Counted from the stretch's first letter, positions 18,770 through 29,867 are shown. The stretch is 64,000 nucleotides of DNA from Thermoguttaceae bacterium (GCA_025060325.1 JANXBW010000001.1:1-64000), one strand, 5' to 3'. The notes: generated from the sequence alone by a model not told the origin. Program-made: numbers and translations.

Positions 18770-20376
18770 AACAGTGTGCGAAGCGTAAGTTAATAGACCG
18801 GCAACAAGCCCTGCCATTAAGGAGTTTTCGGCACGCCTTTGCCGTCTTAACCCTTGACACCCGGGGGCAATCGGGCCGCACTCTGTTCGTTTGTCTGTTA
18901 ACGTTCTTGTGGACGACAACTGCGGGCCAAATACTGCTATTTGCCCAGCAATCTACCGACGCAAGTGCGCCGCCGGCACACGCGGCCAGCGTGCTGGCGG
19001 CCCTTGAGGAAGCGCTTAGCACGGCGATTGCCCGGGCAGAAAAGTCAATTGTGGCCCTTTATCGCGTCCCGCGCCGTCGACCGGGTGATCCCTGGGGGCC
19101 GGAACTCAGGCCAGATCCTTTTGGTCGGCAGCTAACCCCCTTCATGCTCCCCCAACCAGGAGAACCGGAATTTCTGCCCAGCGAATACGGAACGGGCGTA
19201 GTCATCGACGCGCGCGGACAAATCCTCACCGCCTACCACGTGATTGGCGAAGATGTGGAGAATTACGAGTTTTTTGTCACCACGTGCGATCGGCGAACAT
19301 TTCCGGCGGTCCCTTTCGCGGCCGACCCGCGAAGCGATTTGGCGGTGTTGAACGTGGCCGCCGACGGGCTGCAGCCGATCACGCTCGGTGATGCTACCCA
19401 GGTCCGTAAAGGGCAAATCGTAGTGGCCCTGGGGAATCCCTTCGCCATTGCCCGGGATGGTCAGCCCAGTGCCAGTTGGGGAATTGTTTCCAATATTCAG
19501 CGGAAGGCACCTCCGCGACCTACAAGCAGCGAAAGCACGGGCCGAACCACGCTCCATCATTTCGGGACTTTAATCCAAACCGATGCCCGACTGAATTGGG
19601 GAACAAGCGGCGGAGCGCTTATCAATTTGAAAGGAGAAATGATCGGTCTGTTGACGGCTTTGCCAGCGGTTGCAGGTTTCGAGTCGGCGGCCGGATATGC
19701 GTATCCAGTTGACGAAACATTCCGCCGCGTCATCGACACACTGAAGCAGGGCCGGGAAGTGGAGTATGGCTTCCTAGGAGTTTCGCCAGCCGATTTGACG
19801 AGCGAAGAAGTGCTGCGCGGTCTTCGGGGGGCGCGCGTTGACCGCATTATTCCCGGGACGCCGGCTGAAGTCTGCGGACTTCGGCCCGGGGATGTGGTCA
19901 CCGCGATCAATGGCACGCCGATTTATGATGCCGATGGACTTGTGCTAGAAGTCGGGCGAATGCCTGTGGAAGCACGCGTCCGTGTGGATTTTATCCGCAA
20001 TGGCCGGCCCAGCCAGGTAGAGGCCGTTTTGACTAAGTACCCTGTGCGGGGACGAAAGATTGTGTCCACACCACCGGCTAGCTGGCGTGGAGTCCGAGTG
20101 GATTATTTGTCGACCGCCATGGACTCGGCCTCGGGGCTGTTTGTGGCAAGCCTGGGCGATCGATCGGGTGTGGTGGTAACGGCGGTCGAAAAGGGAAGCC
20201 CGGCTTGGAAAGCGGGTTTGCGACCGGGAAGTTACATCCTTCAGGTCGAAGGCTCGCCAGTTGACTCCCCGGCCGAATTCCATCAGGCCGTGGGCAAGCT
20301 GGTCGGAACTGTGCGGCTTATCGTCCGCGACCAACCGGGTGGCCCGCCATCAGAAGTACGCGTCGACGCCGATTAG
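18766..20376 (+). CDS. HtrA/DegP-like trypsin-type protease with two PDZ domains
   Basis: 536 aa. The ATG at 18766 overlaps the recA stop. An N-terminal membrane anchor or long signal is at about 38-60. The trypsin-like domain holds the triad His158 (ILTAYHVIG), Asp191 (DPRSDLAVL) and Ser281 ([12 protein letters not shown], with Thr where HtrA usually has Asn). PDZ1 is at about 345-430 ([20 protein letters not shown]) and PDZ2 at about 455-530 ([20 protein letters not shown]). It should act in the periplasm as a protease/chaperone for misfolded proteins. Operon placement directly after recA is unusual and may link envelope proteolysis to DNA-damage expression, which is inference only. Confidence 0.93.
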   Translation: MKQCAKRKLIDRQQALPLRSFRHAFAVLTLDTRGQSGRTLFVCLLTFLWTTTAGQILLFAQQSTDASAPPAHAASVLAALEEALSTAIARAEKSIVALYRVPRRRPGDPWGPELRPDPFGRQLTPFMLPQPGEPEFLPSEYGTGVVIDARGQILTAYHVIGEDVENYEFFVTTCDRRTFPAVPFAADPRSDLAVLNVAADGLQPITLGDATQVRKGQIVVALGNPFAIARDGQPSASWGIVSNIQRKAPPRPTSSESTGRTTLHHFGTLIQTDARLNWGTSGGALINLKGEMIGLLTALPAVAGFESAAGYAYPVDETFRRVIDTLKQGREVEYGFLGVSPADLTSEEVLRGLRGARVDRIIPGTPAEVCGLRPGDVVTAINGTPIYDADGLVLEVGRMPVEARVRVDFIRNGRPSQVEAVLTKYPVRGRKIVSTPPASWRGVRVDYLSTAMDSASGLFVASLGDRSGVVVTAVEKGSPAWKAGLRPGSYILQVEGSPVDSPAEFHQAVGKLVGTVRLIVRDQPGGPPSEVRVDAD

Positions 20377-20781
20377 AGCACCCCCGGACATGCCTCTCCA
20401 ACCTTCTAACATTGAGACTTAAAGAAGGCGGCGGACCCCCAAAATTCTTCCTAGCCGCACCCTCTAGCCGGCCCTGTCGATCTGCGAAGGCGTATCCACA
20501 AGGCGGCAAGTTTGTAATCGGGCCGCGACTTAAGGCGTGACCAGAAACGCGCTACAGCTCGGGGGGCGACGACTCCAGCGCTGGGGCATAGTCCTCAGCC
20601 TTAGGTAGCAACAAAGTGCCTGCGGATAAAATATGACCCACAGCTTGGCCTTTGAAGAGCCGGCATGATCTGAGCGACCAGTTGTGCTTGCGCGTTCAAA
20701 GTTAGTGACGCAAAGCTGGCAGAAAATTTTTGTCCAGAAAGGTTTGTTTAAGCGTAAACATGCGATGAAGAAGGAGCTTCC
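20377..20781. other. Intergenic region upstream of alaS
   Basis: 405 bp between the HtrA-like gene and alaS. No T-box or other leader structure, promoter or small gene could be supported by eye. Confidence 0.4.
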
Positions 20782-23424
20782 ATGAAGGCGGATGAACTTC
20801 GCGAGGCGTATTTGACTTTCTTCGAGGGCAAAGGATGTGTACGTAGACCTAGCGATGTCCTCGTCCCACGCAACGATCCCACTGTCCTTTTCACGCCGGC
20901 GGGAATGAACCAATTCAAGGATCACTTTCTCGGCCGAGTTAAGCTCGAGTTTACCCGAGCCACCACCTGTCAAAAATGCCTTCGCACAGCCGACATCGAC
21001 AATGTGGGGCGAACACCCCATCACCACACATTTTTCGAGATGTTAGGCAACTTTAGCTTCGGCGACTATTTCAAGCGCGAGGCTATTTTGTGGGCATGGG
21101 AGTTCCTGACCGATAAGAAGTGGCTCGGCATCGACCCGGAACGAATCTCGGCCAGCGTCTTTTACGAAGATCACGAAGCCGCCGAGATCTGGCTCAAAGA
21201 AGTCGGCTTGCCGCCGGAGAAATTAGCCTATTTGGGTGAGGACGAGAACTTTTGGCCCGCCAATGCCCCCACCGAAGGCCCTGACGGAGTGTGCGGTCCA
21301 TGTAGCGAAATCTTCATTCAAACGCCTTTCGGAAAAGTGGAGGTTTGGAATTTAGTGTTTACGCAGTTTAATCGCGTGGGACCGCCGCCCAACAATCTGC
21401 GGCCATTGCCAAGCAAGAATATTGACACCGGCATGGGCTTGGAACGTATGGCGGCCGTGCTCCAAGGGGTCGAGTCCAATTTCCACATTGACATCCTACG
21501 TCCTCTGGTGGAGGCAGCGGCCGAAGCGTGTCACCTCCGTTACAATCCGGCAGACGACAACGGACGGCGACTAAGGCGAATCGCTGACCACGTTCGCGCA
21601 TGTACCTTCGCCATCCACGAAAATGTGTACCCCGGTCCCAACAAAGAGCGGTATGTGATTCGTCGACTTATCCGCCGGGCTGTACTAGATGGTTATCAAA
21701 TGGGAGTGCGGGAACCTTTCCTTTATCAACTGCCCCCGGTGGTGGTCGAGCTGATGCGCCATCCGTATCCGGAGCTTGCGGAAACCGTCGACCGGGTCTG
21801 CCGGGTCATCAAAGAAGAGGAAGAAAACTTCCTGGGCACAATTGAGGCTGGCTTAGATCGGATTGAACGGCTGTTCAAACAAATGGAAAGCGAAGGTCGG
21901 CGGATGGTCTCCGGCGCCGAGGCCGCACACATCTTTCAGACCTATGGATTCCCGCCCGAGCTGCTTGAAAGCTTGGCGGCCGAACGCCGGCTTACCTTCG
22001 ATTGGGAGGGTTTCCGGCGGGAAATGGAACGCCACGGGGATCAATCAGGGGCAGGGCGAAAAGTCGAAGTGTTTAAATCCGGCCCGCTCGAGACGCTGAA
22101 AAAAGCCTTGTACGGCACTGCCTTCGTCGGCTACCAGCAGTTAGAAATACCCGCCACGGTGGTCGGCATCATCGTGGGAGAGACACTTAAGGAGACTTGG
22201 TCAACGGAAGACCAAAAAACTTCGGATTGGATCACCGTCGTTCTTGACCGTTCGCCATTCTACGGCGAAAAAGGCGGACAAGTCGGGGACACTGGTTGGA
22301 TCGAAGGAGACGGTGTCCGCTTCCAAGTGCTGGACACTCAGGTGGAGGACGAATTCATCCTCCATCGGGGTCGTTTAGTCCAAGGCAAGTTGACACTTGG
22401 TATGTCCGTAATGGCCCGCGTCGACAGTGAGCGTCGACAGGGTATCCGCCGAGCTCACACTGCTACTCATCTTCTTCATGCAACCTTGCGACGAATTTTG
22501 GGGCCCCATGCGCAACAGGAAGGTTCCAAAGTTGATTGCGACTGGTTGCGGTTTGACTTTGGCCATCCGGGAGCGCTCAGTGAGGCCGATCTCCAAAGAA
22601 TTGAGGACGAAGTTAATGATCGCATCCGGGCGTGTTTGCCCGTCACTGCCCAAGAAATGCCCTTGACCGAGGCCCGACAATTGGGCGCTACCATGCTTTT
22701 CGGCGAAAAGTATGGGGACATTGTTCGCGTGGTGCGCGTGGCCGACTATAGCATGGAACTATGCGGTGGGACTCATCTGGAGAATACCGGCCAGATCGGT
22801 CTTTTCCGGATCGTTGACGAAAGTAGTATCTCCGCGGGCACGCGGCGAATTACCGCCATTACGGGTAAACGGGCGCTAGAAGAATTCCGGCAGACGACAG
22901 CCCTTCTTAAGCGAACGGCGCAACTTCTCCGCATCGGCGCGGAGGAAGTGCCACAACGGGTTGAGTCCCTCCTAAAGGAGTTTCGTCAACTAAAGAAGCT
23001 GGCCGAGTCAGGAATCGCTTCCCCAGCTGTGACCGCGGAGGGACTCCTGGCCCGTGCACGAAAAATGGGACCAACCACCGTGGTAGTGGCAGAACTCCCG
23101 GAACCCAACACCTCACTGATGCGGCAGCTTATCGACCAAATCCGGCGCAAAGCGGCCCCTTGTGCCGTCTTCTTAGTTGCCATCGACCCGGAAGAAAACA
23201 AAGTAAGTATGGTTGCCGGTTTAAGCCGGGACCTGGTTGAGCGCGGACTTGATGCGCGGGAATGGGTTCGCGAGGTAGCGGCCACGGTCGGGGGCGGAGG
23301 TGGTGGTCGGGCCGACTTGGCCGAGGCCGGTGGCAAGTTACCTGAGAAACTTCCGCAAGCTATCGAGAAAGCCACCTCCTGGCTTGATGCCCGGTTGGGT
23401 TCGACGTCGCCCTCGGGTAACTAA
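20782..23424 (+). CDS. alaS: Alanyl-tRNA synthetase
   Basis: 880 aa, full length. The class II catalytic core begins MKADELREAYLTFFEGKG, motif GMNQFKDHFLG is at about 44-54, and the motif 2/3 region follows. The editing domain has HxxxH at about 559-563 (AHTATHLLHA) and CGGTH at about 660-664, together the zinc site that clears mischarged Ser/Gly-tRNA. The C-terminal DHHA1-type domain ends with the Gly-rich TVGGGGGGRADLAEAGG. The ATG has GAAGGAG 7 nt upstream. It is expressed alone, with no partner gene close by. Cytoplasmic, essential. Confidence 0.98.
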   Translation: MKADELREAYLTFFEGKGCVRRPSDVLVPRNDPTVLFTPAGMNQFKDHFLGRVKLEFTRATTCQKCLRTADIDNVGRTPHHHTFFEMLGNFSFGDYFKREAILWAWEFLTDKKWLGIDPERISASVFYEDHEAAEIWLKEVGLPPEKLAYLGEDENFWPANAPTEGPDGVCGPCSEIFIQTPFGKVEVWNLVFTQFNRVGPPPNNLRPLPSKNIDTGMGLERMAAVLQGVESNFHIDILRPLVEAAAEACHLRYNPADDNGRRLRRIADHVRACTFAIHENVYPGPNKERYVIRRLIRRAVLDGYQMGVREPFLYQLPPVVVELMRHPYPELAETVDRVCRVIKEEEENFLGTIEAGLDRIERLFKQMESEGRRMVSGAEAAHIFQTYGFPPELLESLAAERRLTFDWEGFRREMERHGDQSGAGRKVEVFKSGPLETLKKALYGTAFVGYQQLEIPATVVGIIVGETLKETWSTEDQKTSDWITVVLDRSPFYGEKGGQVGDTGWIEGDGVRFQVLDTQVEDEFILHRGRLVQGKLTLGMSVMARVDSERRQGIRRAHTATHLLHATLRRILGPHAQQEGSKVDCDWLRFDFGHPGALSEADLQRIEDEVNDRIRACLPVTAQEMPLTEARQLGATMLFGEKYGDIVRVVRVADYSMELCGGTHLENTGQIGLFRIVDESSISAGTRRITAITGKRALEEFRQTTALLKRTAQLLRIGAEEVPQRVESLLKEFRQLKKLAESGIASPAVTAEGLLARARKMGPTTVVVAELPEPNTSLMRQLIDQIRRKAAPCAVFLVAIDPEENKVSMVAGLSRDLVERGLDAREWVREVAATVGGGGGGRADLAEAGGKLPEKLPQAIEKATSWLDARLGSTSPSGN

Positions 23425-24148
23425 TCTTGGCCCGCTGCTTGGGCAATCGAATGGAATCGCCCAAGCTGAAGCGTACCCCTTCTGGCTATCGACCTTTCGC
23501 AACGTTTGCGCGTTAGTTTGACCGAGGGCATACACGATCTCGGAAGTTGTTAACCCGCTGAGTGTGAGGCGCTGCAGAGCGCGAAAAAGCCTCTGCATCA
23601 CTCATACTTTTTCGTGGCACCGCTACTCCCTTCACGCCCGTCTCATGCCCGGAGGGGGAGGGCGCCACTTTAATGCGACAATCGACTTATAAACCACTGT
23701 GAATGAAACACCTTATTATCAAAGTTGCTTGCGGCGGGAAAACCCGTCACTCCTGCAACGACGCCCTTCCCCTCCGTCAAGGAAAAGCTAATCCATCAGT
23801 CGGCCCCACTATTTTTTAAGCTTGACTTGTGAAAATAAGCCAGCAAACTGGTAGTTCAAGCAAACCGCAAACGAGGAGACCAAGGTAAACCGCGCGATTT
23901 GGCAAGGAGCAATCCACCTTTTGGCTGGTCGCCCGGAAGCTTCTGGCTCTACTTGGGCAAAGGTTGCCAAAAGTTTGATCCCTAGGGCGCGGCAAGCGGG
24001 GTAATTCCTGGCTCAGATAACTAAGGGAACTGGTTGTCTTCTCGACCAGCCACGTAGTGAGGGTCTCATTTTCTTGCTTGGGGGCTGTTGGGGAAAAGGA
24101 CAACAAGCGCGGAAATTCGTTCACAAATCATTGGTTGAGAACTTTACC
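23425..24148. other. Gene-free stretch with a weak hairpin after alaS
   Basis: About 720 bp. An 8-bp inverted repeat (23437-23444 with 23459-23466, GCTTGGGC/GCCCAAGC) lies just after alaS but lacks a T-run, so it is at best a weak terminator. No gene supported. Confidence 0.4.
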
Positions 24149-27100
24149 ATGTACACAAAACCTCATGTTCAGTCGACAAGCCGCAGGGAGCCGATTGCCC
24201 AACAGCGCATGCACGGCAGAGGGGCAAAGAGCGACTCGTCACCAATTTTGCGCACTTCCGGAAAAGCTAAGTGCCCAATCCTGCCTCTGCCTGCCGTGGT
24301 CCTCGGTCTTGCAGCCGTAGCTTCCTGTTATAGTGCGGTTGCCAAAGCGGAGGGGCCTTCATCCGGTCGCCAGTCGGGACAATCGCCGGCCCTCCAGATA
24401 AAAGCCATTGAGTCGACTGTCTTTCACGTTCGCAAGAACGGACAGCTTTTCCAACTGGCTGAGCTAATTTTGGTAAACGGTGGCGATCCCACCGAGGCCG
24501 AGCTTGTATTCCGACTCGGGGAAAACTCCTGGAAAATGAACCTTGGGACGGTCCCATCCGGACAGTCGCGCTTCCCGGTCGAGCTTCCGCGGGTGGAAAA
24601 ACCGACCCAGCTTACCGCGGAAATCGCTACCGGCGGGAAAATCCAGGCCACGGTTGAACTCACTTGGCGACCAAGCCACCTTTGGCAAGTTTGCCTGGTT
24701 CCCATTTCCCATCATGATCTGGGTTACACTGACACCCTGGAAAACGTGCTTTCGTTTTACGAGCGTGTATACGATCAGGTTTTGCAGTTTTGTGAACAAA
24801 CCGATGATTATCCCGAGGAAGCCAAGTTTCGCTACACCATTGAGGGAGCTTGGTCGCTTGAGCATTACCTGCGGCAAAGGCCGCCCGAAGTTACCGAAAA
24901 ATTTGGTTACTACTTGCGGCAGGGTCGGATCGAGCTTCAGGCGTTATACGGGAATTTGATAACAAACCTGCTTTCGCATGAGGAGCAGATCAGAGCACTT
25001 TATCCCTCCTTTGCCATAAAGCGTCGGTTCGGGGCAGAAATCACCACGGCATCCACAACAGATATCCCTGGCCTAAGTTGGGGGTTGCCCACCGTTTTGG
25101 CCGGATCCGGGGTCCGCTACTTTTTCGCAGGACTGGCCACGTATTTCGAATGGGGACGAAGCGATATCCATACCTTTTGGGACGAGAAGGCGATTCTCCG
25201 CCGCGGCCGCCCGGATGCCTTCTGGTGGGAAGGCCCCGATGGAGGTCGAGTCCTCGTTTACTACCAAGGTGGTTATGGGTGTTGGTCTCCCGGAAGCTAC
25301 GAAGAAGCTGCTGAGCACCTCCCCCGAGTCCTCAAAGAACTGGAGCAGCAAGGGACGCCATTTTCGGTCATACGCTTTGGGGGCTACGGCTGCGGCGACA
25401 ATACGCCTCCGAATATTGTTCCCAGCATGATTGTGCGGGAGTGGAATAGCCGCTGGGCCTATCCCCGGCTTTACGTAGCGACAAACGCCATGTTTTTCGA
25501 GATGCTCGAGGCTCAGTGTCGGAATCAGCCTGACCTGCGGGCGTTCCGCGGAGAAATTCCGGAGACGGACTATGTCGTCGGAGCGACTTCGACCGCAAGG
25601 GAAACGACACTAAACCGACTCAGCCACGTTCGTCTTCCCGTGGCCGAACGCTGGGCGACTGTAGCCGCGCGGTTGCTCGGGGCAGATTACCCGGCACAAG
25701 CCCTTGCCGAGGCCTTTAACAACATGTTGCTTTATGACGAACATACTTGGGGCATGGCCCACCCGATTGGGCGAAGACAGGATTGGTCATGGGCCGACAA
25801 GGCTCGCTATGCCTACCGGGCAGCAGGGCTGGCAGAAACGGTCCTAAGTAGCCGTCTTCGCATGTTCGCCGAGGCCACCTCTAGGCCAGAGGAGGGTTAT
25901 TATGTTGTGGTCTTCAACCCGCTAAGCTTCCCGAGGAGTGATATTGTTAGGGTCACCGATCTCGGTCCTCTGGCCGACGGTCTGTCGTGGGAAAACTCCC
26001 TGATCCTTGTTGATCTTTCCACCGGGAAAAAGGTATCGGCGCAACTTGTGGAAGTGGATTCGCCTTTGGCAGCTCAACCGGACGCTGCCTTTCGGTATGG
26101 CAGGGGCCAATTTAGTCCGGCAGAGAAGGTGGATCTTGTCTTTTTTGCTGAGGATGTCCCGGCACTCGGCTGGAAGACATATCGTGTCCTGGGCAAAGCC
26201 GGTCTTTCCGAAGCCGGAGAGAAAGTGCCAGACGGCTGGCCGGGCCCGGCAACTTGCGAATTGGAAAACCGCTTCTATCGACTGGGCCTTGACCCCCAAA
26301 CAGGATCGATCCTCACTCTTGTTGACAAAGAATTGGACCGGGAGATTATCGATGGGCAAGCGGGCTTCGGTATCAACCAGCTTGTTGTCAAAGATATCCG
26401 CACTGGCAAGCTAACTTCCACCGAGCGGGTATCCATTGTGCCTGGCCAGCGCGGACCAGTGCTCCAGAGCTTACGGATTCTTGCTGAGGCGGGCGGTTGC
26501 CCCCGCATTATCCAGGAAGTTAGCCTCTACCGGGATATCAAACGCGTCGACTTAGCCACCCGATTACTGCGGGATGCTACCTCGATGCTTGAGCTATACT
26601 TTGCCTTCCCATTTAAGATTGACAACGCCCAGTTTGCTTTCGAAGCATCTAATTCGGTTATCGTACCGTTTCGCGATCAATTGCCGGGGACAAACACTAA
26701 CTACTACGCCGCTCAACATTGGGTAGCTGCGTGGGATGGCTCGTTGACGGCCGTGATCTGCCCCATAGAGTCGCACCTCATCGAGTTGGGAGGCTTGTGG
26801 CCCTGCTACGTGTCCCAGGCTCACCACGGTGTGACGGCACCCGACTTCGGCTTGCCTTTTGTTCAACCGGAGCAGATGAAGAAGGGCCACATTTTTTCGT
26901 TTGTCCACGCGAGCAATTTCCGAACGAATTTTCCCGTGATTCAGCAAGCGGATTTGCTTTATCGATTCTCGATGACTACTTTGAAAACCGCGGAGGGTCT
27001 CGATCGGCCGGCGCGGTTCGGCTGGGAGGTGGCCTATCCCCTAGAGGCGGTCGTTGTCCAGGGCAAATCGGAGGGTGAGCTCAAAGTTGAGCAAACACTT

Positions 27101-27358
27101 TGCCGCATCGAGCCTGACCATGTGGCACTACTTGCCTTAAAGCAAGCGGAGGACGGTAGAGGATTTATCCTTCGTGTGGGGGAAATTGTTGGGAAAGCTT
27201 GTCGGGCGCAGATTGACCTCACCGGCCTTGGGCTGGTGGCAACTAGCTTGACCAATCTTGTGGAAGAAGATCTTGAGGACATCCGTCCGGCCAGCAGCGT
27301 CTTGCAACTGTCCCTTCGGCCCTTCCAGCGGGTAACAATTCGCCTCGAACGTAAGTGA
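24149..27358 (+). CDS. Exported GH38-type alpha-mannosidase
   Basis: 1069 aa from the ATG at 24149; an in-frame TTG at 24074 or ATG at 24209 cannot be excluded because no strong ribosome site is visible. A signal sequence lies at about 45-70 and ends AAVASC, a possible lipobox, so the protein may be a lipoprotein. The catalytic N-terminal domain has the His/Asp zinc site PISHHDLGYTD (about residue 187) and the Asp of TTASTTDIPGLSWG (about 304) as probable nucleophile. The C-terminal half is the beta-sandwich region of GH38. Likely removes alpha-mannosyl residues from glycans outside the cytoplasm. The Gfo/Idh gene follows on the same strand after 346 bp. Confidence 0.85.
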   Translation: MYTKPHVQSTSRREPIAQQRMHGRGAKSDSSPILRTSGKAKCPILPLPAVVLGLAAVASCYSAVAKAEGPSSGRQSGQSPALQIKAIESTVFHVRKNGQLFQLAELILVNGGDPTEAELVFRLGENSWKMNLGTVPSGQSRFPVELPRVEKPTQLTAEIATGGKIQATVELTWRPSHLWQVCLVPISHHDLGYTDTLENVLSFYERVYDQVLQFCEQTDDYPEEAKFRYTIEGAWSLEHYLRQRPPEVTEKFGYYLRQGRIELQALYGNLITNLLSHEEQIRALYPSFAIKRRFGAEITTASTTDIPGLSWGLPTVLAGSGVRYFFAGLATYFEWGRSDIHTFWDEKAILRRGRPDAFWWEGPDGGRVLVYYQGGYGCWSPGSYEEAAEHLPRVLKELEQQGTPFSVIRFGGYGCGDNTPPNIVPSMIVREWNSRWAYPRLYVATNAMFFEMLEAQCRNQPDLRAFRGEIPETDYVVGATSTARETTLNRLSHVRLPVAERWATVAARLLGADYPAQALAEAFNNMLLYDEHTWGMAHPIGRRQDWSWADKARYAYRAAGLAETVLSSRLRMFAEATSRPEEGYYVVVFNPLSFPRSDIVRVTDLGPLADGLSWENSLILVDLSTGKKVSAQLVEVDSPLAAQPDAAFRYGRGQFSPAEKVDLVFFAEDVPALGWKTYRVLGKAGLSEAGEKVPDGWPGPATCELENRFYRLGLDPQTGSILTLVDKELDREIIDGQAGFGINQLVVKDIRTGKLTSTERVSIVPGQRGPVLQSLRILAEAGGCPRIIQEVSLYRDIKRVDLATRLLRDATSMLELYFAFPFKIDNAQFAFEASNSVIVPFRDQLPGTNTNYYAAQHWVAAWDGSLTAVICPIESHLIELGGLWPCYVSQAHHGVTAPDFGLPFVQPEQMKKGHIFSFVHASNFRTNFPVIQQADLLYRFSMTTLKTAEGLDRPARFGWEVAYPLEAVVVQGKSEGELKVEQTLCRIEPDHVALLALKQAEDGRGFILRVGEIVGKACRAQIDLTGLGLVATSLTNLVEEDLEDIRPASSVLQLSLRPFQRVTIRLERK

Positions 27359-27704
27359 GGAAAGTAAACCGCCTTTTTCCCACCGCGGTGCAACTCCACC
27401 CACAGCCGGGAGCGAACTTGTCTGTGCAAATTCCGGACTGGCCCAACCGGCCTACGCTTGAAAAGAGTTTCCGAGGCCTTCCCACCTGGCAACCTTTTCC
27501 GGGCAATACTTGCGTTCGGGTGATCGCGAGCATATCTTAGGCTCCCCAGTCGCGACAATCCGTCACACCAACTGCCCCTTTGCCACCGGGCGGTGGTGAT
27601 ATTCTGATTGGGGTTGTCGAGCAGGGCCTTTTAAGCGCGGGTAAGAACGTCCTTGGCAAAAACGAATTGCGGCGGTATTAACTTCTGGCAATAGGACAAA
27701 GGCC
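27359..27704. other. Intergenic region
   Basis: 346 bp between the mannosidase and the oxidoreductase. No feature supported. Confidence 0.4.
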
Positions 27705-29084
27705 ATGTATGAGAAGCAATCCCTGTTGACAAGAAGGCATTTCCTCGATCAAGCGGCCGCAGCCGCGGGTGTAGTTGCCGTTCCGCAGCTTATCCCCTCA
27801 GGTGTTTTAGCTCAGCCTGGCCGCAAAGGCGCTAATGAACGCCTTGGCATTGGTTTTATTGGCATGGGAGGTCGAGGTATAGGACTTTATCACGAAATGC
27901 AGCCGCTTTATGCCAAAGGTGAGTGCCAAACGGTGGCGGTCTGCGACGTGGACGAGCAACGGCTGGAACGCGCGGCAAAGGAACTGGGAACAAAAACCGC
28001 CTACCGCGATTACCGCTACATTTTGCTTCGCAAAGACGTTGACGCGGTTGTGATCGCCACGCCTGACCATTGGCACGCAGTGCAATTCGTCCACGCTGCA
28101 GAATGTGGCAAGCACATTTATTGCGAAAAGCCGGCTTGTTGTACGATCGAAGAAGGCAAGGCAATGGTGGCTGCGGCCCGTAAGGCCGGAATCGCTAGCC
28201 AAATCGGTTCGCAAGGACGATCGCAGCCGGAAGCTTATCTGATGCATCGGTTCCTGGCCAATGGCGTGATCGGTCGGGTACATCATGTGGAGTGTTTCCA
28301 CTATCCCAGCCCGGAAGACCGCTCGCATACACCAGATAGCGATCCGCCGCCAGGACTCGATTGGGACTTATGGCTTGGGCCATTACCTTGGCGGCCGTTT
28401 AACGCCCGATATCTGCATGGCGTCTTTCGCTGGGTGCTGGAGAGCGGCGGCGGACAAATCCGCGACCGCGGTGCCCACGTTATGAGCTGCGCCAAGTACT
28501 GGTTGGACGCCGATCACCAGGATCCCGTTTGGGTCGAAGCCAAGGGCACCCCGCCCCGGGAAGGTTTGTGGGACAGCGCGGTGGAAATGCATGTTGTTTA
28601 CAAGTTCGAAAATCCTGATTGGGTCATGACGTGGACGCAAATGCCCATGGAGGAAGTCAAGCGGCGTTTCCCCGCCGAAGAGCGCACTGCGGAAGAACTT
28701 GCCCAGCCGGGGATCACCAAGATTGTTCGGCCTGGTTACGGGGCGGTCTATCATGGCGAGAACGGCACGGCCATGCACTGGGGAGGCGACGGCGGCACCT
28801 GGGCGGAGCGAAAAGTGCGTCAATGGGTGCCACCCCCTGGAGCAAAGGATGTTTACAAAAGCCCGGGACATTTCGAGGATTGGTTCCTTGGCATTCGGAC
28901 TGGCAAGAAGTGCATCATGGACGTCGAGTATGGCGTCGGCGTTGCCCTCCTGTGTATCTTGGGCAACCTTTCGTATATGTTGGGACGGCGGCTCTACTGG
29001 GATGCGGCCAAGAAGGAGATCGTCGGCGACGAGCAGGCGCAGCGGCTAGCAAGCAGGCCCCAGCGCTGGCCGTATACGCTGTAA
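27705..29084 (+). CDS. Gfo/Idh/MocA-family oxidoreductase with Tat-like signal
   Basis: 459 aa. The N-terminus has the twin-Arg motif LTRRHFLDQAAAAAG (about residues 8-22), so export by the Tat pathway is likely. The Rossmann domain begins GIGFIGMGGRGIGL (about 48-61) and the family lysine motif is EKPACCTIEEGKAM (about 144). The C-terminal domain is the usual Gfo/Idh alpha/beta substrate region with RDRGAHVMSCAKYWL. Such enzymes oxidise or reduce sugars and sugar alcohols with tightly bound NAD(P). Planctomycetes carry dozens of Tat-exported copies. It lies between the mannosidase and a HEAT protein. Substrate unknown. Confidence 0.9.
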   Translation: MYEKQSLLTRRHFLDQAAAAAGVVAVPQLIPSGVLAQPGRKGANERLGIGFIGMGGRGIGLYHEMQPLYAKGECQTVAVCDVDEQRLERAAKELGTKTAYRDYRYILLRKDVDAVVIATPDHWHAVQFVHAAECGKHIYCEKPACCTIEEGKAMVAAARKAGIASQIGSQGRSQPEAYLMHRFLANGVIGRVHHVECFHYPSPEDRSHTPDSDPPPGLDWDLWLGPLPWRPFNARYLHGVFRWVLESGGGQIRDRGAHVMSCAKYWLDADHQDPVWVEAKGTPPREGLWDSAVEMHVVYKFENPDWVMTWTQMPMEEVKRRFPAEERTAEELAQPGITKIVRPGYGAVYHGENGTAMHWGGDGGTWAERKVRQWVPPPGAKDVYKSPGHFEDWFLGIRTGKKCIMDVEYGVGVALLCILGNLSYMLGRRLYWDAAKKEIVGDEQAQRLASRPQRWPYTL

Positions 29085-29228
29085 GCGGTTGTAGGAAGAA
29101 CCGGGCTGCCAAAGTTGACCGCGGTCCCAGCACATTGACACGATGCTGAGCGTTTATCAAGTAAGCATGCGAACGATCAGAAAACAATGCATTCCTTCAC
29201 AGGCACTTTAGCGGGAGGCAATTACATC

Positions 29229-29867
29229 ATGGCCGAGCTTACTGTTGAGCTTTTGCTTAAGCGACTCCAAAGCGAAAGTCCAGAAGAGCGAACCGCCGCC
29301 TGGCAAGAGGCCGGAAGCCTGGGAGCGGCGGCAATTGAGCCTTTGGTCCGGCTTGTTCTGGAGTGCGAGGCCCAGGTTGCTTCGCTGAAAGCCGAGGGAA
29401 AGACGAAAGAACTGGCTCAACCACTAGAAGTGGGACGGGCTGCCAAGAGAGCTTTGTGGAAAATTGTGCGGACAGTAGGTGCGCCCAATACAGCTGCGGA
29501 AGCAAAAGAAGCTGTGGAGGAAGCGCTACTTAACTACATCCGCCCCGGTCTGCCGGATCAGCTTCGCCGGGACGTGTTATGGATGCTTTCCGAAATTGGC
29601 ACCGATCAAACAGTGCGGGCTATTGTTGACTTACCCAACGTGCTCGAAGACAAGGGCATCCGAGACGACGCACGCGCCTGTGTTCAACGGATCGGCACGC
29701 CGTACGCAATTGAGGCACTTCAACTTGGATTGCGAGAGGCCAAGGATGATTTCCGGTTGGCGATTGCCGAATCGCTGCGGGTGCTAGGTGTGGCTGTTGA
29801 CCCGGAGGCCTATCCTTCTAGGAAACTTGTGCCAAAGCCGGAGCCGACTCGCGATCGGACCGGCTAA
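29229..29867 (+). CDS. HEAT-repeat protein
   Basis: 212 aa from the ATG at 29229, with GGGAGG 10 nt upstream; the in-frame ATG at 29187 has no ribosome site. Repeated helix pairs are visible: ESPEERTAAWQEAGSLGAAA, RRDVLWMLSEIGTDQTVRAI and DDARACVQRIGTPYAIEAL, and DFRLAIAESLRVLGV. This is an alpha-solenoid scaffold with no catalytic motif and no signal peptide. It follows the Gfo/Idh gene by 144 bp on the same strand, and co-transcription is possible. Partner unknown. Confidence 0.8.
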   Translation: MAELTVELLLKRLQSESPEERTAAWQEAGSLGAAAIEPLVRLVLECEAQVASLKAEGKTKELAQPLEVGRAAKRALWKIVRTVGAPNTAAEAKEAVEEALLNYIRPGLPDQLRRDVLWMLSEIGTDQTVRAIVDLPNVLEDKGIRDDARACVQRIGTPYAIEALQLGLREAKDDFRLAIAESLRVLGVAVDPEAYPSRKLVPKPEPTRDRTG

